From Cohnella sp. GbtcB17 (GTDB lineage Bacteria; Bacillota; Bacilli; Paenibacillales; Paenibacillaceae): a stretch of DNA of 64,000 nucleotides. Numbering within the stretch: position 1 is the stretch's first letter; each line of letters opens with the position of its first letter. Location of the stretch: positions 104,083 to 168,082 of the forward strand of contig NZ_JAGXJW010000006.1 in assembly GCF_019091135.1 (NCBI RefSeq), read 5' to 3'. Positions 61,021-64,000 of the stretch are shown piece by piece. The notes below the pieces were generated by a model. It did not search any database and had not been told where the DNA came from. It worked only from the letters and a program-made list of their open reading frames with translations. A program made the translations under genes and the position numbers.

Positions 61021-61111
61021 GCAAGGCGTGGCTCGCGCCATGCCGGTGTTGTATACTCTTCGTACTGCATGGCCTATGTCGCGATCACGTTCTTCAAAGG
61101 AGCCTATATCC

Positions 61112-61165
61112 ATGAGCAAACGGACTACCGCAGTTATGAGCGACCGCAATCGGAGGCAGCGATGA
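61112..61165 (+). CDS. Possible 17-residue leader ORF overlapping the oxidoreductase start
   Basis: MSKRTTAVMSDRNRRQR, with AAAGGAG nine bases upstream of its ATG. Its TGA overlaps the oxidoreductase ATG in an ATGA junction. Four Arg and one Lys occur in 17 residues. The good Shine-Dalgarno and exact overlap suggest translational coupling, but so short an ORF may be chance. Confidence 0.4.
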   Translation: MSKRTTAVMSDRNRRQR

Positions 61166-62238
61166 GCGCCGCCGTTCGGTTCGGCATCGTCGGCGGCGGA
61201 TGGCGCGCCGAGTTTTTCCTGCGGATCGCCGCGGCGCTGCCGGAGCGATTCGAAGTCGCGGGTGTCGTCGTGCGCAGTCCGGACAAGGCGGAGGCGTTCA
61301 GGCGGAAGTGGGACGTCCCCGTATTCGGCTCGACGCGGGAACTGCTGGCGGCCATCGATGCCGCATTCGTCGTCGTCAGCGTGCCGCGGAGCGTCGCGCC
61401 GGACGTCCTGCGCGAGCTGCACGCAGCCGGCATGCCTGCCTTGTGCGAGACGCCGCCGGCGCAGACGCTGGAGGAGATGGCCGAGCTGTATCGCTCGGTC
61501 GGCAGCCAGGCCCGGATCCAGGTGGCCGAGCAGTATCCGTTCCAGCCGAACCATGCCGCCCGCCTGGCCGTGGCGGGTTCGGGCAAGCTCGGCCGCGTCA
61601 CGCTGGCCGAGGTGTCCGCCGCGCACGATTATCACGGCATCGTGCTGCTGCGGCGGTTCCTCGGCATCGGCTTCGAGAACGCCGCCATCCGGGGGTTGTC
61701 CTTCCGGTCGCCGATCACGGAGGGACCCGGCCGGGACGGGGCGCCCGCCGCCCGCCGTATCGTCGAGTCTACGCAGACGATCGCGTTCTTCGATTTCGGC
61801 GACCGTTTGGGCATGTACGATTTTACCGGAGACCAATACTTCTCCTGGATCCGGTCGCCGCGTCTTCTCGTCAGGGGCGAGGCGGGCGAGATCAACAACT
61901 TCGAAGTCCGTTATTTGCGCGATTACCGAAGCCCGGTGGAGACGCAGCTCAGACGCGTCCACGCGGGTCATGACGGCAACCTGGAAGGCTTCTATCTGAA
62001 GGCCATCCTGTGCGGCGACGCGTATGTATATCGCAACGAATTCGCGCCCGGCAGGCTGGCCGACGACGAGCTCGCCATCGCCGAATGCCTGGCGCGGATG
62101 GCGGGCTTCGCTGCCGGCGGGCCCGGCTTCTACAGCCTGGCCGAAGCGTGCCAGGATCATTACCTCGGGTTGTTAATGCAGCAGGCCGTGAAGAGCGGAG
62201 AGACCGTCGTCTCGCAGACGCAGATCTGGTCGGCGTGA
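61162..62238 (+). CDS. Gfo/Idh/MocA-family oxidoreductase
   Basis: A 358-residue NAD(P)-dependent dehydrogenase. The N-terminal Rossmann motif FGIVGGGWRAEFFLRIA is followed by the expected ETPPAQTLEEM (the EKP loop, here ETP). The C-terminal GFO/IDH domain has SAAHDYHG and AEQYPFQPNHAARL. The Lys of the usual EKP motif is Thr here, which is unusual for catalysis. GGAGG precedes the ATG at 61162. Substrates in the family are sugars, inositols or related compounds, and this one is unknown. Confidence 0.88.
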   Translation: MSAAVRFGIVGGGWRAEFFLRIAAALPERFEVAGVVVRSPDKAEAFRRKWDVPVFGSTRELLAAIDAAFVVVSVPRSVAPDVLRELHAAGMPALCETPPAQTLEEMAELYRSVGSQARIQVAEQYPFQPNHAARLAVAGSGKLGRVTLAEVSAAHDYHGIVLLRRFLGIGFENAAIRGLSFRSPITEGPGRDGAPAARRIVESTQTIAFFDFGDRLGMYDFTGDQYFSWIRSPRLLVRGEAGEINNFEVRYLRDYRSPVETQLRRVHAGHDGNLEGFYLKAILCGDAYVYRNEFAPGRLADDELAIAECLARMAGFAAGGPGFYSLAEACQDHYLGLLMQQAVKSGETVVSQTQIWSA

Positions 62239-62275
62239 ACCAACCTGCGCGAAAATGGCTTGCCTCCTTTAAGCG

Positions 62276-62322
62276 AAAAAAAGAACCTTTAACGGCGTGA
62301 AGCGCCGATAAAGGTTCTTTTG
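62276..62322. terminator. Bidirectional terminator
   Basis: AAAAGAACCTTTAaCGGCG-tgaag-CGCCGaTAAAGGTTCTTTT forms a long stem with one bulge on each side. It separates convergent genes with stops at 62238 and 62344. Confidence 0.93.
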
Positions 62323-62343
62323 ATTGCCGCGGTCGGCCGCGCG

Positions 62344-63219
62344 TTAAATCGTCGTGCTGCCGTCGTACGAGGCGATGACGCGGTACAGCTCGGGCCGGCG
62401 GTCGCGGAAGATGCCCCACTCGATGCGCTGAATCTCGAGCTGGTCGAGGTCGAACTCGGCGGTCAGCACTGTTTCCTCCGTATGGCCCGCTTCCTCGATC
62501 ATGTTGCCCTGCGGGCCGGCGATGAACGAGGAACCGTAAAAGTCGATGGACGAATCCTCGTCCTCCTCGCGCCCGATACGGTTGGAGGCGATGACCGGCA
62601 TCAGGTTGGAGGCGGCGTGGCCTCTCATACACATTTGCCAGTGATCCTTGGAATCGATCGAGCCGTCCTGCGGCTCCGAGCCGATCGCCGTCGGATAGAA
62701 CAGCAGCTCGGCGCCCATGAGCGCCATGCAGCGAGCGGCCTCGGGGTACCATTGGTCCCAGCAGACGCCGACGCCGATCTTGGCGTACCGCGTGTTCCAC
62801 ACCTTGAACCCGGTGTCGCCGGGGTTGAAGTAGAACTTCTCCTCGTAGCCGGGACCGTCCGGAATATGGCTTTTCCGGTAGTGGCCGAGAATCTCGCCGT
62901 CCGCGTCGATAACCGCGAGCGAGTTGTAGCGGGCGTAGTTTTTCTTCTCGTAGAAGCTGATCGGCAGCACGACCTGTAGCTCCTTGGCCACTTTTCTAAA
63001 GTGGTTGACGGCCTTGTTTTGCTCAAGCTCGGTCGCGTACACGTAGTAATCCGACTTCTCCTTCTGGCAGAAGTACGGCGTTTCGAACAGCTCCTGCAGC
63101 AGGATGATCTGCGCGCCTTGGGCCGCAGCCTCGCGCACGAGCTTGTCCGCTTTGGCAATGTTCTCGTCGATATCGCAGGAGCAGCTCATCTGGGTAGCCG
63201 CCACTTTGACTTTTCTCAT
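62344..63219 (-). CDS. aguB: N-carbamoylputrescine amidase
   Basis: A 291-residue nitrilase-superfamily enzyme that hydrolyses N-carbamoylputrescine to putrescine, CO2 and ammonia. The Glu-Lys-Cys triad is E43 (LLQELFETPYF), K116 (HYRKSHIPDGPGY) and C153 (GVGVCWDQWYPEAAR), all in the AguB pattern. AAGGAGGAA precedes the ATG at 63219. Its gene partner aguA lies upstream on the same strand, separated by 264 bases that hold a composite repeat. Confidence 0.95.
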   Translation of the reverse strand: MRKVKVAATQMSCSCDIDENIAKADKLVREAAAQGAQIILLQELFETPYFCQKEKSDYYVYATELEQNKAVNHFRKVAKELQVVLPISFYEKKNYARYNSLAVIDADGEILGHYRKSHIPDGPGYEEKFYFNPGDTGFKVWNTRYAKIGVGVCWDQWYPEAARCMALMGAELLFYPTAIGSEPQDGSIDSKDHWQMCMRGHAASNLMPVIASNRIGREEDEDSSIDFYGSSFIAGPQGNMIEEAGHTEETVLTAEFDLDQLEIQRIEWGIFRDRRPELYRVIASYDGSTTI

Positions 63220-63266
63220 TCGGAAGTTCCTCCTTTTTGTATGCGACTCCTCGCAGACTGGCAGAG

Positions 63267-63455
63267 ATTAGTGGTTATAAGGCAGTTATTTATCGCCACG
63301 CGGCGGAACAAATCAAGAATAACGGTTAAAAAGCAGTTAATGGGCCAGAAAAACGCGGACCTGCGACCATTCGGGTGAAATAGATGCTTTTGAACCATTA
63401 TTTCGCCCGAGCCGGTCGGCACGAGACGAAATAGATGCTTTTTAACAATTATCTA
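63267..63455. repeat. Composite inverted element, copy C
   Basis: Four half-units related to TAGTTGTTAAAAGGCAG, more diverged than in A and B: two direct (anchors 63269 and 63320) and two inverted (63400 and 63451). Spacings are 51, 80 and 51 bp. It lies between aguA and aguB inside what should be one operon, so the transcript would carry it. Confidence 0.78.
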
Positions 63456-63483
63456 CCTCAGCAGCCGAATCCCAAGGTGGCAC

Positions 63484-64000
63484 TCAGCCCCGCGCCGGCA
63501 TCTGCTGCGTCGTGCAGTGGACGTTGCCGCCTTCCTTGATGATCGCCATGCCGTCCACGGTGCGGATGCGGCGGTCCGGGAACGTCTCAGCCAGTATGCG
63601 CGCGGCCTCGCGGTCCGTCTCCTCGGCGGCGCCGCCAAAGACCGGCAGGATGATGCCGCCGTTGACGAAGTAGAAGTTCAGGTAGCTCAGCGTGAGCCGG
63701 CTCTCCTCGAACGATGCGAGCGGCGGCTGCGGGAGCTCGACGATCTCGAGCTTCCGTCCCTTGGCATCGGTCGCTTCGCGAAGGATGCGCAGATTTTCCT
63801 GCGTGATCTCGTAGTTCTCGTCCGACGGGTCGTAGCACGTCTGGATAATGACCTTGCCAGGCGCCGCGAAGCAGGCGATGTTGTCCACGTGCCCGTCCGT
63901 CTCGTCGCCGGCGAGGCCGCGGTTCAGCCAGATGATCTTGTCGATGCCGACGTACTGCTTGAGCAGCTCCGCGATCTGCTCCCGGCTCAGCTCGGGATTG
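63484..64000 (-). CDS. aguA: Agmatine deiminase, 3' part only (5' end outside window)
   Basis: The frame runs off the right edge, so only the C-terminal ~170 residues are visible. It holds LAGDETDGHVDNIACF, a conserved agmatine-deiminase motif, and the catalytic Cys in IIKEGGNVHCTTQQMP. It hydrolyses agmatine to N-carbamoylputrescine, the step before AguB. A shorter frame that starts at 63888 is only a subset of this one. Together aguA and aguB make putrescine from agmatine. Confidence 0.93.
   Translation of the reverse strand, partial: NPELSREQIAELLKQYVGIDKIIWLNRGLAGDETDGHVDNIACFAAPGKVIIQTCYDPSDENYEITQENLRILREATDAKGRKLEIVELPQPPLASFEESRLTLSYLNFYFVNGGIILPVFGGAAEETDREAARILAETFPDRRIRTVDGMAIIKEGGNVHCTTQQMPARG

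Noticed and set aside
59770..62160. 796-residue minus-strand frame over citrate synthase and the oxidoreductase
   Set aside because: It is an antisense shadow of two well-supported genes, with Arg/Ala-rich composition and no motifs.

Overview
The window comes from a GC-rich, spore-forming member of the Firmicutes, most likely Paenibacillaceae and possibly Cohnella-like. This rests on strong AGGAGG-type ribosome binding sites, frequent GTG/TTG starts, a T-box leader, Spo0M and CotF-like genes, YesM/YesN-type sugar regulation, two CcpA cre-like sites and a FIMAH-ended secreted glycosidase. The genus is an inference. I saw no rRNA, tRNA, CRISPR array, prophage or insertion sequence. Most genes are ordinary chromosomal ones; the unusual part is the intergenic DNA.

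Layout. 0-5.3 kb: a 73-bp tandem array against a DUF4386 remnant, an XRE/membrane-protein pair with twin operators, a chemotaxis receptor, and asd behind a T-box. 5.4-11.2 kb: AraC regulator, sugar isomerase, orphan TrpB, and an RsbQ hydrolase/PAS-GGDEF pair. 11.4-19.3 kb: OppA-like lipoprotein, MocR regulator divergent from an EamA exporter, epimerase, Spo0M, MerR/SRPBCC pair. 20.4-29.0 kb: GH43 enzyme, then a YesM/YesN two-component system with an ABC sugar transporter carrying two binding proteins. 29.3-35.0 kb: GntR-controlled ABC transporter with a metallophosphoesterase and a tyrosine-type phosphatase. 35.7-44.2 kb: small regulators and enzymes (SDRs, GNAT, DinB, ArsR/racemase, PadR/DUF2812, CotF-like). 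44.4-55.0 kb: a carbohydrate locus with LplB/YtcP permeases, a lipoprotein, a membrane-bound YesS-like AraC regulator, a 1239-residue multi-domain glycosidase and a GH43/32-like enzyme. 55.2-64.0 kb: YitT/Lrp pair, an RtcB RNA ligase-AAA ATPase operon, citrate synthase, an oxidoreductase, and aguA-aguB for putrescine.

How the genes work together. Two complete polysaccharide/oligosaccharide loci each combine a dedicated sensor, a lipoprotein and two permeases, with secreted or cytosolic glycosidases nearby. No ATPase subunit is encoded in any of the three ABC clusters, so they probably share an MsmX-like ATPase encoded elsewhere. Other regulators sit beside their likely targets, several with visible palindromes.

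Three things deserve most attention. (1) The rtcB-AAA operon is preceded by a short Arg-rich ORF with a perfect Shine-Dalgarno, an intrinsic terminator and a possible antiterminator, which looks like an undescribed attenuator. (2) A composite intergenic element of four half-units (two direct, two inverted, spaced about 51/80/51 bp) occurs at three loci. (3) Three tandem arrays of unrelated sequence share an exact 51-bp period.
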